Assembly (NCBI RefSeq): GCF_947507565.1
Contig: NC_089177.1
Span: forward strand, 1,982,648 to 2,046,647
Reading direction: 5' to 3'
DNA length: 64,000 nucleotides
Source of the DNA: Oscarella lobularis
Taxonomy: Eukaryota; Porifera; Homoscleromorpha; Homosclerophorida; Oscarellidae
A program made the translations under genes and the position numbers. Shown here one piece after another: positions 22,073 through 36,391 of this stretch. Every line of letters starts with the position of its first letter. The stretch's first letter is position 1. Below the pieces are notes generated by a model. The model was given only the letters and a program-made list of their open reading frames with translations, was not told where the DNA came from and did not search any database.

Positions 22073-23346
22073 ATGATTAGCTTACGTTTCATCGTACGAC
22101 GTTGCGGACGGTGCTGCACGTTGTGCAACGTTGTAAAGATTCTTCTTATCGGGCCTTGTTTGCTTTTCTTGCTCTTTTTGCTCCTCGTATTCCATCCTAA
22201 AATTGCGCCAGAGCGTTTTAATAAAGCATTGGGTCGCTGCAGCGACGACGAAGACAGACGATTCATAAACGACGTGGTAAGAAGAGATAAAACGGTCTAA
22301 TTGTAGAGACAATTGCTAACATTGCCATCCCCCAGTGTCTCAACTTTAGCAAAGGCGTCATCAGTGGACCTCTCTGTCGTCCGTTGTGTCTAAACGGCGA
22401 CATCGTTTATAAACATTGTCTCGGTCACGGTGGCAAGATTGTCATCGAAGCCCAATATGAGAACAGACCTGTCATTGTAAAAGCGTCCGAAAGGAGTGTC
22501 TTTCACTATTACGTACCTATTGAAGATGACCTGCTGCGACGTCTATCCGAACGAGAAAGAGACAAAATGATTCGAGATGCCGTCTTTAGGCAAGCAAACG
22601 ACGTCATCAAACCTTTTTCAGTTGACGACAAAATGATGGCAAAACGTTTTCTGGGCGAGAAGAATCTGACTCTCGCCGACAGTCTGACACTATTCTCTCT
22701 TCTCGGTCAGGACGAGTTCATGAGGCTTCTGCTTCTGACGGGCACTCAGCACGTTCCGGCCCTATATGGTTGGTGCGGTCACGTCTATGCAATGGAATAT
22801 ATTACCTCTGATGATTTTCTACCCATTCTCCATCCCATTAGCTCTCGTCACACGTGGGAGGAGCGTGTTCGAGTTGCGCTTAGCTTTCTCGATATGGTGA
22901 AAAGTTTCAAAAATACGCCATACGGGGAATTGTTCATGTGCGACGTACAGGAATCTAATTTTGGGATCACTCCTGGATTCATTGTCTATGCTATTGACAT
23001 CGATCTAACGTTTTTCACCGAACAGCTAAAGTTCATTATTACCCAGCCAAAATGCAAGAGAGATGACGAGTGCAATTTTTTCGACTGCGTTGCAATTTGC
23101 GATAAGGAAAAAGGCAAGTGTACAACGAACATCAAAACAAACAACTTTCAGGTGTTGTGCTCGGACATTTTTCAGTCAAAATTGCTCAGTCTACGCGGAT
23201 TGCTAGTACACCCTCCTAAGCTAATTGCAGGTCGCTTGCGCACACTGCTCAGCGATTGTGGTAAGACTAACGATTCGGTCATACCGGCAGCATATTATGA
23301 GAACCTTTATCATAAATTGCGCAACTTGTTGCTACACTCGATATGA
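22073..23346 (+). CDS. DIPK1/FAM69-like secretory-pathway pseudokinase-family protein
   Basis: Two exons, 22073-22276 and 22336-23346, about 404 residues. The N-terminus is type II membrane topology: a Cys/Arg-rich cytosolic start (RRCGRCCTLC) followed by ILLIGPCLLFLLFLLLVF. The lumenal part shows FAM69/DIPK features: CLNFSKGVISGPLCRPLCL, GHGGKIVIEAQYENRPVIVK (Lys candidate), a Cys cluster CKRDDECNFFDCVAIC, and the kinase-like catalytic stretch CDVQESNFGI followed by YAIDIDLTFF. In this family the ER/Golgi protein has divergent kinase motifs; activity is not established from sequence. The short intron between exons is phase 0. Confidence 0.88.
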
Positions 23347-23401
23347 GATTAGAACTTTTTCAAAAAAAGAGCGATGAAACGTACTTTTATATAGAACTAG
23401 C

Positions 23402-25869
23402 CTACTTTAGAACGTAATGCAGATTGTTTCGTACGAATTTTGTCTATAACTTTGCCCGTATCAGCGTTCCGATTTAGCTTTACGTACCTAGTACCGCGGA
23501 TGGTGATGATCGTTAGCCAATCGGGAACAACGTCGCGCAGCAGCTCCAAATGATCCCCAGCAGCAACTATGGAGCATCAAGCTTGAGTATTGTACGCAGT
23601 TACGGTGTTAATATTAACCTTGTGAAATTCCACTACTACAGCTGTCTTGTAGCTTGGGTATAACTGAGTCCCACGGTATGGCACCCCGTTTTTCAGATAC
23701 GAAGAGACTAAGGAAAACGTTGTAGTGCTGACTGATTCTTTTCTCCTCTCTTACCTTCTGAGGATGTGACACATTTCCGGGAGACGCTCCATCATGGACA
23801 ATTGTCTCTCTGTCGCTGGATCTCGAGTCATTTCTTCCTCCACGCGCCTTCTTTCTTTAGCTCGTATCTGTGACGAAGAAAAGGAGTGACTGTCACGCGG
23901 GACTGCTGAGATGAGAGTCTAGGGGCCTTAAGAACTACATCGCAAGCACTCTTCTAGTATTTATCTTCCTCCCAAATTTACACGCAGCTGAAAGAGAGAG
24001 CAAGTGCATGCATTTTCAGAGAGGTGAAGAAAAGACTAACTAACCCTCCATTTTTACACAGGAAATTGATACAAGAATTAACTATTGATTTACCTTTTCT
24101 ATAAGCGATTGACATACACCGTTCAAAGCCGAATTCTTGGTCTTTTCTTCAGTTGGAGTGACTTTATCAACAGATAAAACCTATGAATTACCAATCAGAT
24201 TTCTGTTTCACAGCGTTGAAGTGCAGAGCAACAAAAAATGCTAGTGCACCTTCAGTCACCATAACGTCACTCTACCTCTCGCATTATCCACACAACCAAC
24301 TGACGCAGTAGTGTGATATTGCAAGAGAAGGTCAAGATAAAACACGGATATAATATACCTTGGTATCCTCGCGTTTTATTTCAAGGCATTTCTTGGCTTT
24401 TGCTGCAGTAGACTCCAACGCTTCAATGACCTACAAACGTACATTGCTATGATGACACTGAGTTTAAACCTACTACCTTCGGTGGCGCCATTCCAGCTCT
24501 CGCTGTCTCCAGCATGTCACTCGCTGTGGAATATCGTTTCACAACCGGAGGTTCGGGAAGCGGAGACGACTCGACGTGAGGCACTTGATCCAGCCGAAAT
24601 TCGGGATGCCATCGCCGTATCTGATCGTCAGGAATCGATACTTCTTTTGAAGCCAGAAATTCCTGCCAAAAAAGTAAGTTAAGAACATCTATTACTTGGG
24701 TAAACGTACCCTATGGTGCTTCCTAACTTGACCCAACAGTCTCCTGTTAAAGACCGTTCTCCTCTTTAATAGCAAGGATGTCGTTACAGGTTTCTTTTCA
24801 TCGACTCCAACTTGTCTAACGGCTCCGTCTCGTTCGAGTTCTTCCACAGCGAAAGGATTGATGTCGACAGTCAATTGATAATCTGGCTTCTCCTTCTGAG
24901 CTCCGTACCACGGAAGACCCTTTACCTGGCCGAAGTGATACGCAGTTGGAAAAACCGTCTTCATCTGCCCGAGATTTTTCTCGACAAAAGACCTATTGGT
25001 AAAATCAAAGCATCATTCAAGACAGAATCAAAAGAGTAAATAATGTACTACGAGACTCCTTCCTGTAAGGCATTACGGGAGAGACACAGCTTCTGTTTTT
25101 TTACGTTAACTTAGGCTAGCTCACTTTCTAGACATTTCTTGTACGGAACTCTTCAGCTTGTGAAACGTGCACGTTTCGTTGCGCTTTCCCATCAATGAAA
25201 CGACTGTATCCACACAGTGAAATTTCTCGGCCAAACTCTTATAATTCTGGGGCAATTCCAACGCAACGGAAGACTCCTTACGAACAAGATGCTCAAATTT
25301 TTGGTAAGCAGGTATACCAGATCTAAAAAAATTACCAAATAAATTAAGTAATTAATTATTGTGATCAACGCACCCTAAACTATTTAAATCGACGCGATCA
25401 GGTTTTTCTGTTTCCAATTGTCTTTTTCCAAAATGCATTGGCTCCGGATATCCGCTGGATTTTCCCACTATTCGCTTTCTTTCCATCAAATCGCGCGACG
25501 ATGCTGCTTTTAGATCATTGGCCATCGATTGATAGCGCTTTTCCAATCGATTCGGCTCGATTTCATCGTTACGGCGAGATTGGTCGCGTAAGTCTTGAGC
25601 TTTTCGTCGCTGGGACGCCAGCGACACCAGCGACGAGCTCTTTTTGATACTCTCTGCACGTTTCAAGTTTATATTCTCGTTTCGTTTGCATGAGATCGCC
25701 TCGCACCTGGCTTGGAAGGTGTTTCGGCAGTTTTTGCCTTTGAAGACGGTGAAGCGGTCGTCACGAGAGAATCTTCGTGTGTTTTCCGTCGCTTCGCACT
25801 CGGATGGGAACCCGATGCGCGTTTTCTTGCTGGAAAATGGACGTTTATTGTCGACTGACGGGCCGCCAT
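23402..25869 (-). CDS. CDT1: Replication licensing factor CDT1
   Basis: Loads MCM2-7 at origins with ORC and CDC6 and is held by geminin. The first exon starts MAARQSTINVHFPARKR, a degenerate N-terminal PIP-degron position. The second exon (25373-~25631) is basic and low complexity. The central winged helix begins SGIPAYQKFEHLVRKESS and includes LPQNYKSLAEKFHCVDTVVS and FHKLKSSVQEM, then NLGQMKTVFPTAYHF, KPDYQLTVDINPF and LLLKRRTVFNRRLL. The post-domain PEFRLDQVPHVESSPLPEPP and the C-terminal winged-helix end DVVPDWLTIITIRGTRYVKL also match. I chose the ATG at 25869 because it places the PIP-like box at the N-terminus; two upstream in-frame-looking ATGs give longer ORFs. Confidence 0.9.
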
Positions 25870-26105
25870 GATGTTTGCCAGATTCCCGTATAACCCGCGA
25901 AAGCGTGACGTCACGCACGACCAGCGACCGCGACCATGCTACGTACGTGCAGCAAATGAGAGGTTCTAGAAAATTAACTTGCAGTGACTTTCTTTTTCGT
26001 CAGTGTCGAGAGTGTTAGCGCGAAGACTGGATTGCTATTTGTTTACCATGGCGATAAGGAGGGGCCTTTACAAAGCGCAGAATCGGAAACCGTTAGTACA
26101 GAACA

Positions 26106-26952
26106 ATGAAAGCCGTTCTTTTTTTCCTTCTCGCTTCTCTTCTTACTACTGATGCAACGCCACCGCAACGATGCAACTTTCCGCCGACGTGGACTATGGG
26201 AGCTGACGTGGAGAATTATGCCATCGACTTGTATGCTACCATCGAGGTCTCCTACGATGCGCCAAATAAGAGATTTGCAACCAGCGGTAAATACAAGATC
26301 GGTAAAATGGAAGAAAGGTAAAATTCACGAAGAAAGGCGTGTACTAAAACTGACCTATTTAATTTTAATCTAATTCAGAAATATCACAACCATCAGTGAA
26401 AAGGATAAATACTACATTATCTTTCCAACAACCAAGAAATGTCTGGTAGGTCTGAAAGCAGCGAAAAGAGAACTTTCACGCATTGAGTGCTAATTAATTA
26501 ATTGCTCCTTATAAAAGGTGTTGGCAAGTGAACCATTTGAAACATGGGGCGTTCCACTCAATGCAAATTACGCCTATAATTATGCATACGGCATGGGAAC
26601 TTCAGCGCTAAGGATCAACCAGTGGGAGGCCACAATGACAAGATTCAGTAAGTCGTTTTACATAAATCCATAAATGGTCATGATTTTGTTTTTTCAAGAC
26701 CATTCGATTACTTGGGGTTTAGACGCGACTTCCGCAGACTGCGTCCCGGTTATCGAGGACGTTCGCTTAGCTCCTGAGTACGGCATGACAATGAGCAATG
26801 TCTTCTACTATGACGCTAAGCCTTCTGTTGTGGCCGACGTTTTCACGCCTGCAGAATATTGCGCACACGTGGCAACACATAGTAGGAATGACTTCGAAGT
26901 GATGAGCTTAGAGAAAGAATTGAGTTTTTCTTACGCTATGAAGCTCATATAA
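26106..26952 (+). CDS. Ependymin-related secreted protein
   Basis: Four or so exons encoding about 200 residues. A signal peptide (MKAVLFFLLASLLTTDATP) precedes CNFPPTWTMGADVENYA, the first ependymin Cys region. Following exons read ITTISEKDKYYIIFPTTKKC, VLASEPFETWGVPLNANYAY and ADCVPVIEDVRLAPEYGMTM. The ependymin signature YDAKPSVVADVFTPAEYCAH is near the end. Ependymin-related proteins are secreted, bind hydrophobic ligands in a lipocalin-like beta fold, and are expanded in invertebrates. A decayed copy of this gene's 3' end lies beyond the ARSG gene at 29270-29400. Confidence 0.9.
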
Positions 26953-27287
26953 AACATGACTGCTGTCTTCAGCAGCTCGATCAATTGATGTTTAATTTTT
27001 GTCTTTCATGTTTTCAGTTTGTCAACGAAGTTTAGTCAGAACGGTCAAGTTTGTTTCAGTGTTAGATATCGTACGGAAGAACGGTTTCGAAAGTGTGCTG
27101 GCTACTTGTGATGACGTCACAGCAGACATGCAGTATCAGTAGATGTCAGTTTCACTGCGTCGTTCGTCGATCTCTTGGGCATCAGCTCACGCTTTTGCAG
27201 CAGTTAATCACATCAATTAGCTATTCAGCTGACAGCTTAGGAAAGAAAACCAATTGCAAAAGGCATAAGAGGAAAAAACAAAAGAAT
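26953..27287. other. Tail-to-tail gap between ependymin and ARSG genes
   Basis: About 335 bp of 3' sequence for the two convergent genes. I see no gene in it. Confidence 0.4.
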
Positions 27288-28900
27288 CTACACAGTACAC
27301 CTGCACGCAACGTGACTGCTATTGCAGCAAGGTCTGGCATTCTTATCTTCGTCATAATTTGCCACAGTTGTATTATCCTTTGCAATGCTTTCCATTATCT
27401 GCGAGAGTAGCTGCTTCATCTCAGCCAGAACCTGCGCATATGGCTTCTTCGTTACATCAAGAGCAGTGCTCTCCTGCATATCGTCCTTGATATTGAACAG
27501 CAAGGGTGGGTCGTGGCGTATACTCTTTCCCCCTGAGTGATTGCAAGGCTTTGCTCCACCAGTCTGATACATGATCTTCCAATCCCCTTTTCTCAACGTA
27601 TCAAGATCGCCTTTCAGCCCGGATGCTCCGCTGTTCGGATGTGCCAAAAACTTGTGCCCCGCCTCAGATCCGTTCAATAGCACGTGACTTATGTCGATGC
27701 CGTCAAACATTCGATTGGCTGGAAGTGGAGCACGAGCCAAGGCACTGAACGTAGGAAGAACATCTAAGGCGCTGACAAGAGCATTCGAAACGCGTGGTCT
27801 AATCCTACCAGGCCAAGCAACTATACCAGGTTCACGATGGCCTCCTTCCCACGTAGTAAACTTACAAGTCGAGCCACTAGAATTCTTCTTTTCCCATAAA
27901 CCTTGATACGGTCCCGCTGTACCGGTCAAATTGCACTTTGAATCCCACGGTCCGTTATCGCCGGTGAACCAAACAAGAGTGTTATTTGTTAGGCCATTTC
28001 GCTGCAGCGAGTCCACTATGACTCCAACAGTCGAATCCATTTCAAGGAGCGTGTCTGCAAAGATTGTTTTACGCGTCGACGCGTTCGAATATTTGGGATT
28101 GTGATTTTGAGGCACGTGCATGTGAGCAAAGGCGACGTAAAGAAAGAAGGGTTTGTCTGCCGTTTGATTGGACAGGAATTCGTCAGCCATGGTTTTGTAG
28201 CGGTCACTTAAAGTATCCAAATTCACTGGCTGTTCAATGATTTTGAGATTGTGATAAAGAGGCAATGCTAATTCGCCGGAAGCACTTTCAAAAAGAAGAG
28301 ATGATCGGCGATCGTGGTCGCTTTTAGGACAGGGTTTCTTCATTGGTAGGTCGTAGCCAGGATCGTCGACGCAACCCATGTCATTGCTGTAGGGTATGCC
28401 GTAGTAAAAATCAAAACCTCTGTTTATAGGATGATAGGATCCGTTCTGGCCTAAGTGCCATTTACCTGCACAAAAATAAATAAATAAATAAATAAATAAA
28501 ACCAAAATAATTAAGTAAAAGATTTGAACGCGAGCTCACCAATCATTCCTGTTGAATACCCTGCTTTCTTAAGCATTTCCGCGGTAGTCGTTTCGTTCAG
28601 AGGAAGTCCGTATTTGGACATTGGGTTAAAATTGTGCGTGACTCCCGTTCGTATTCCGAGTCGCCCCGTCAGCAAGGAAGCTCGCGATGGAGTGCAAACT
28701 GACGCACCAGCGTGAAAGTCGGTGAAGCGGATGCCGGTCGCTGCAAGCCGATCCAAGTTGGGGGTTTCCTTCGTTGTCTCCCAATTAGCGCCAAGATCGC
28801 CCCAGCCATAGTCGTCGGCGAATAAAAGAACAAAGTTTGGACGATCGCGGGAACACTGAAAGCTCGGGAAAAAGGCTAAGATGAGGATGGCCGAGAGCAT
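27288..28900 (-). CDS. ARSG: Arylsulfatase G
   Basis: A lysosomal-type sulfatase in two exons (28540ish-28900 and 27288-28467ish). The signal peptide [16 protein letters not shown] precedes [18 protein letters not shown] with the metal-binding Asp pair. The sulfatase signature [12 protein letters not shown] contains the Cys that is converted to formylglycine, and IGKWHLG carries catalytic Lys/His. ARSG-type features run throughout: HGSYHP-like [54 protein letters not shown] and a C-terminal [12 protein letters not shown]. In mammals ARSG removes 3-O-sulfate from heparan sulfate glucosamine. I chose the internal ATG at 28900 because it begins the signal peptide; the upstream in-frame ATG at 29092 would bury it. 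Confidence 0.93.
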
Positions 28901-29269
28901 GGCGCCTACTCGATCACCCAACTTGCTACTCAGGGCTCTACTCAGCTGCTCGCAAACGCGCGTTAGCGAAGATTTGTTTGGACTCTGTTGGAAGAGTGTT
29001 TGGAAGTACAGTAGTGGTTCGCGTCTTGAAGTGAATCGCGATCTCGCGCCGCGCTGCAACTTTTCTCGTACGGTACGGCTACGCCCAATCACGTGATACG
29101 AAGCGGCGGCAACGTTATTTATTGGCCATCATGAGACCTGGTTTTGCCTACCGCTTTTTGTAAAGGCTGGCAGTAATGTAGCGCGTGATGCAGATGAAAC
29201 AACGTCTTCGCAAAGTCTTCTGTAGCTACTTATGACGACACTTGCAGAACATAGCACAGAGACCGGCCA

Positions 29270-29400
29270 CGAAATAGTTGGGAATGACCCAGAAGTGATG
29301 GCTTTGGAGAAGAAGACTGAGCTTCTAACGCTATGAAGCTCACGTAAAATGACTGCTGTTTTTCTGTTTCTAGAAGCTCAATTTATGTGATATAGTCAGT
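29270..29400 (+). pseudogene. Remnant of a second ependymin-related gene
   Basis: This stretch aligns by eye with the 3' end and early 3' UTR of the intact ependymin gene at about 26880-26990. Shared blocks include ggaatgac..cgaagtgatg-like sequence, cttacgctatgaagctca-like sequence and the UTR phrase atgactgctgt. It has no upstream exons and the frame is broken, so it is a truncated relic of a duplication that flanks ARSG. Confidence 0.75.
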
Positions 29401-29830
29401 TCTTGAGCTAATTAAGTTCAAAAGTGAGGACAGTGAGTCTGCTAGAGTGTTACTCTGGATTGGCTACACCTGACCTCTCTTCGATGAATCCATGGCTTCT
29501 AAAGCCTTCTCTAGCCGTGATCTCAACTGCAAATTTAACAATGGTGCATGAACTGCGCGTAAAAACAGCTCCGAAAACTCGTCATATACGGGCAACTAAA
29601 CGTTAGCAAAAACGCCCGTATGTGAAGCAAAATTTACCAAATGTCGACTCTACGATACTACTTTCAACCTTTCTTGTTGCGCGAGATTGCCAGCCGAATA
29701 TCGGTTGAGCAGCCAGGCAATGAGGAAAAGGAAATACTTTCGGACAGGCGATAGAGAGAGCGCAAGGATTCCCACGCGACCAATCAATAACGGCGAGATA
29801 TAGCAACACTATCGTAAACGAGCAGCAACG

Positions 29831-31976
29831 ATGACCCCACTCGTCCTCCCCATCCTCCTCCTCCTCGTCGGCTCGACGACGACGACGAAGACGACGAAGA
29901 CGTCGCGCGAGCGCAGCAAAGCGGTGAGAGCAATGGAAATGGTGCACCAGAAGAGCATCGAAGGCGCGGCGGGTAACTGCACGGTGGGCGCCGTCGACAC
30001 GGTCGAGCTCATATACGACGTCAAACGCTGGGAACCGACGGCACGAGTCGCCGTCTTCGTCGCCAATTTCGTCACTCTTCAACTCCCGTTGGCGAAGAAC
30101 GCCGTCGGGGCGGCGCGACGTCCAAACGGGACGATTTCGATTTCGTCGTCGTTGTCGGACGACTTCGATTCGTCGTTTGGACCGCTCGACGACGTTTGGC
30201 TCTACGAAATCGTCGCCAATACGGTTCGAACGCAGACGAGCATCATGGGATCGGGCGTCTGTTTCGGCGAGTACGAGTACAAGGACTATAAGAATTTCTG
30301 CCCGTACGCGTTCGAGTCGCACAACGATTCGACGTTCGTCGCGATGAAGGATCTCTCCGTGCCCGATTACGCGTACACGGATCTAAACGCCTCCCAGGCC
30401 GAATGGTGGGACGGACCGAGACGGAAGCTCGCAGGAAAAACTGATTGGGAACTGTGGACGTTCATGACAGGCGACGTCAATGGCAACGTCATCACAACAA
30501 AGGATCCCGTTGTCAAGTTGACAGACGGCTATTGGACAAAGCCCTATTATGATTGCGGCGGAGCATACCGATGGATGATAACGTTCTTGGCGCCATTTCT
30601 AGCAAGGGATCCTCGCCGAGGGAACAACTACACCTACATTGGCGTGACGTCCGTGGATATTGATCTGAGTAATATCGACATAAATCAATGCGATCCGACG
30701 CCGACAACGACGAATGTTTCGTATAGCGACGACGGCGACGTTCTAACTGATCAATTTCTCGGTAGTCATCACTGTCAATCCGAGACGACCGACTGCCGTT
30801 TCATTGCCGGACGCGGTTTCAAACGCGGTTCATACGTTTGCACGTGCAAGCGCGGCTGGTATCTTCTCCTCGACGACACGCCGTCGATCGTCGTCGTCGA
30901 CGACGGAACGATCGGTTTCGACGGCGAAGACGTCGAACGCGAAGGCGATCGACTCGCGCGCGGCGAACCGAGTCGACTTCTCGATCCGACGGCGTTTCAG
31001 TGTCGCAAGTGCTCGTCGGGATGCGACGAGTGCGTCGACGCGAGCCCGTGTCTCTATTCGCCCGGTTCGCAACCGGTCGCCGTTGCGACGACGCTCGCCG
31101 CCGTGACGATTATTGTCGCCGTGCTCGCGTCGATATTCACCGTGAAACATCGACATCGCGAAGTGGTCGCCGTCTTCGGCGACCTGCTTCTCTATTTTCT
31201 TCTACTTGGAACGATTCTTCGTGCTTTTCACGTATTGATTGGATACTTTGATGCGTCGCCTCTGACGTGCGTCGTGCGTCCGTGGCTCTATCACGTCGGA
31301 CTCACGCTCACCACCGTCTGTCTCACCCTCTCGCTCTATCGAATCAATCGCTTCACGCAGATCAATCCGATCTTTGCGAAGAATGTCACGCGCAGGCTGA
31401 CCAATCCACGACTCGTCCGCTGGCTCGGGCTATCGCTCCTCTGTATCGCCGCGATTCTCATTCTCTGGACCGGAATGGATCGTCCGCTAACGGAGAAGCG
31501 TTTCCTCACGCGCACGTTGCGATACATTGGCTGTCGCATGTCTCCCTGGCTCGTGCCTTTCTATAGCTTTCACTTCGCGATGCTCGCCGTTGCCGCCTAT
31601 CAGGCGTATCGCATCCGGTTCGTCCAGTTGGGATTTAGCGAGAACAAGAGCCTTCCGGCCGCCGTGTGCGTTCACTTTCTCTTCACTATCTTCTCTCCCA
31701 TTTGGCCGATCGTCTCCAAGGCGACGAAATTTGATCCGGCGAGCGCTTACTGCATCGAAAGTCTACTCATCTTCATCGACGACATGACGACGATTGTTCT
31801 TCTTTTTGCCGCCAAAGTCTACGCGTCGTTGAAGAAGAAAGCCGGACGCGTCGTTCGAGCGCGACGTCGTTCGTCGACCCAGTGCATATCTGTCGTCGCA
31901 CTTCGCGACCTGTGGGTCGGAGTCGATCACGATTCAATGGACTACGTGCAGAAGGCGACGAAGAAGAGCTTTGCGT

Positions 31977-32007
<31 letters not shown>

Positions 32008-32854
32008 AAGGAAACCTCGTCCTATGACTCTGTATCATTTGGAACAAGCTCTCTATAGGGATTATAAGGAGGCGTTGAGTCGTCGATGTCGCAAGTGTTG
32101 TCTACCGGTATTGGAACCGCTCGAGGAGGAGGACGACTGGACTATCGGTAGCGATGGGGAGGAGTCGGCGATCGATTCCGAACGCCGATTGTCGTTGGGA
32201 AGTCGACGAGGTAGCGGGCTGTCGGCGAAATCTGGACGGCGTAGATCGAGTACATCGTCGACTTTGAGTGGACGACGAAGAAAGGCGTCGGTTGTGACGT
32301 TTGTGATGGATGACGGTAACGGGCAACGGCGACGTTCGAGCTCCAGTTCCGCTTCGAGTGGACCAAAGAAGTCGTGTTTGAAGGATACGCGACGCTCGTC
32401 GTCTGTTAGCCACGATAGCTGTGCGTTCAACGACGAGGAAGGGAACCAGGAGAATCGTCGTCGTAGCAGCGGAGCAGCGGTACGACTGCCCGTAGTTTTG
32501 ATAGAGCAGCACTGCAGTGGCGTTAGCGAAGGCTCTGATGAGAGATCGAATTCAATTGACGTGATACGGTTGGAAGATAGCGGATTTCTTAGCGTGGCTG
32601 GCGCTGGACAAGGCCACCGCTCGCTTCGGCACATGAGGGAAGAGCCCCTGAGCAGGAGCTGCGGCTCTGTTGCCAATGCCTCGGCGGAATTAAGCATAGT
32701 GGATATCGGGTACTATAATTCCTCGATGGAACGACTCCTGAGCAGTAGCTGCGGAAGTATTGCAGACGATGAATTGCCAAAGAAACCTAAAGAGACGTCT
32801 CTAAGTGAACCGGAACATAAAGTAAGAAAGTCAAGTAAAGAAACCACTGTATAG
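29831..32854 (+). CDS. GPR158/GPR179-like class C GPCR
   Basis: A 1007-residue single-exon receptor. A signal peptide (TPLVLPILLLLVGS) leads a ~350-residue ectodomain with the Cache-type region of the GPR158 family, including KPYYDCGGAYRWMITFLAPF. An EGF-like Cys segment follows (RGFKRGSYVCTCKRGWYLLL, CRKCSSGCDECVD). Seven membrane segments run from about residue 415 (VAVATTLAAVTIIVAVLAS) to 670. The cytoplasmic tail is long, with a poly-Asp run, Arg/Ser-rich tracts (SGRRRKASVV) and a repeated motif SRSCGSVANAS / SSSCGSIADDE. Human GPR158 is a glycine-responsive receptor that scaffolds RGS7; ligand use here is unknown. Convergent with DUS2, only 53 bp between the stops. Confidence 0.85.
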
Positions 32855-32907
32855 AGATTGGAACTTACTAAAGAAAATATTCCAAGGCGAGGTAAAGTTA
32901 TAAAGAT

Positions 32908-35264
<2,357 letters not shown>

Positions 35265-35275
35265 TCAGACGCTTT

Positions 35276-35885
35276 TTCATGTACTAGCCGTGTACCCGTC
35301 TTCGACGGGTATATAAATGTGATCTCTACTAATTAAAGTTCTGCGCTTGTTTTGTATTATCCCCTGACCACATCAGCAGAAAGAACCTGTTTGCTGGAGT
35401 GGCCTGCATGGGTACTGTACCCGTACCCGAGATGTCCAGATAGCACCGCTTCCTTAATTAATTAAAACCCGTCAAATACGTGTACCCGTCGAATACGTGT
35501 ACCCGTCTTCGACGGGTGTATAAATGTCTTTACAAATCGTGTACCCGTCGAATACGTGTACCCGTCGAATATGTGTACCCGTCGAATATGTGTACCCGTC
35601 GAATATGTGTACCCGTCCAATACGTGTACCCGTCGAATACGTGTACCCATATCTTCGACGGGTATATATAAGTGTCTTAACAAATCCCGTACCCGTCGAA
35701 TACGTGTACCCGTCGAATACCTACAGTCTGTACCCGTCTTCGACGGGTATATAAGTGTCTTAATTTACAAATCCCGTACCCGTCGAATACGTGTACCCGT
35801 CGAATATCTACAGTCTACCCGTGTACCCGTCTTCTTGTATTTAGAAATCTATTAGAGTTCTGCGCGTGTTTTGTAATAATCCCCA
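35276..35885. repeat. 17-bp minisatellite with embedded hairpins
   Basis: About sixteen occurrences of a unit close to gtgtacccgtcgaatac occupy 35470-35830, with one more near 35290. Some units are replaced by tacccgtcttcgacgggta, a perfect hairpin (acccgtc-ttc-gacgggt) followed by tata. The array is bracketed by an imperfect direct repeat: agttctgcgc.tgttttgta near 35337 and again near 35855. ORFs through it are repeat artefacts. The other two DUS2/EAR junctions lack this block. Confidence 0.85.
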
Positions 35886-36391
35886 TTTACGTACTTCGGG
35901 CGTAGTCAGGTGACCTGACTACTTCGGGCGAAGGCCAGTATGTAGTAAGAAAAGAACATACGGGACAGCGAAGCGAAATACACGCTCACAGGCGTACCCC
36001 GCGAGGGCCCCCGGAGAAACGAACCAAACCTAAACACGCTCGAACGTTCGACGAAGAGGTTCGCGGAGGCGGCGCGACGATCGGAAGCGGAACGGCGGCA
36101 AATAAGGCGGACAAAGATCGGCGAGTAGGCGTGTTCAATTTCGATTCTTAGCGCGCGCTCGGGGCCCTAAGTTCTTTTGAGTATAGATCAAGGAAGCATG
36201 ACGGCCATCTACACGGTAGAGGCTTCAAAAAAAAACGGCAACCGGCATAAAATCAGGAAACCGTATGATAGGGGCTCGTTGGGGCGCGCGGGTTGATACT
36301 CCGGCTTTTACGCTAGTGTATTTTACTGAAGGCGCAGCTCAGAGTCAGAGAAACCGCTCAGTTGCACGTCAACGCTTTGTTTGCTACAGAC
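35886..36391. promoter_or_regulatory. GC-rich spacer and conserved EAR1 upstream region
   Basis: 35940-36170 is GC rich with no gene seen. From about 36190 to 36391 the sequence is shared with the stretches before EAR2 and EAR3, including caaccggcat, aaaccgtatgataggggctcg, gcgcgggttgatactccggcttttacg and gacgcagctcagagtcagag-like blocks. This conserved block just before the first coding exon is the likely core promoter of the EAR genes. Confidence 0.55.

Noticed and set aside
30600-31251. Arg-rich plus-strand ORFs overlapping the GPR158-like gene in another frame
   Set aside because: Frame shadows of the receptor gene; composition follows cgtcg-rich codons.
32062-32697. 211-residue minus-strand ORF opposite the GPR158-like tail
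   Set aside because: Antisense of the Ser/Arg-rich cytoplasmic tail; no independent signal.
35470-35830. Possible CRISPR-like array
   Set aside because: Units are contiguous or variably spaced without unique spacers and the genome is eukaryotic.
35462-35855. Tyr/Pro/Thr-repeat ORFs on both strands
   Set aside because: Produced by the 17-bp minisatellite being open in several frames.
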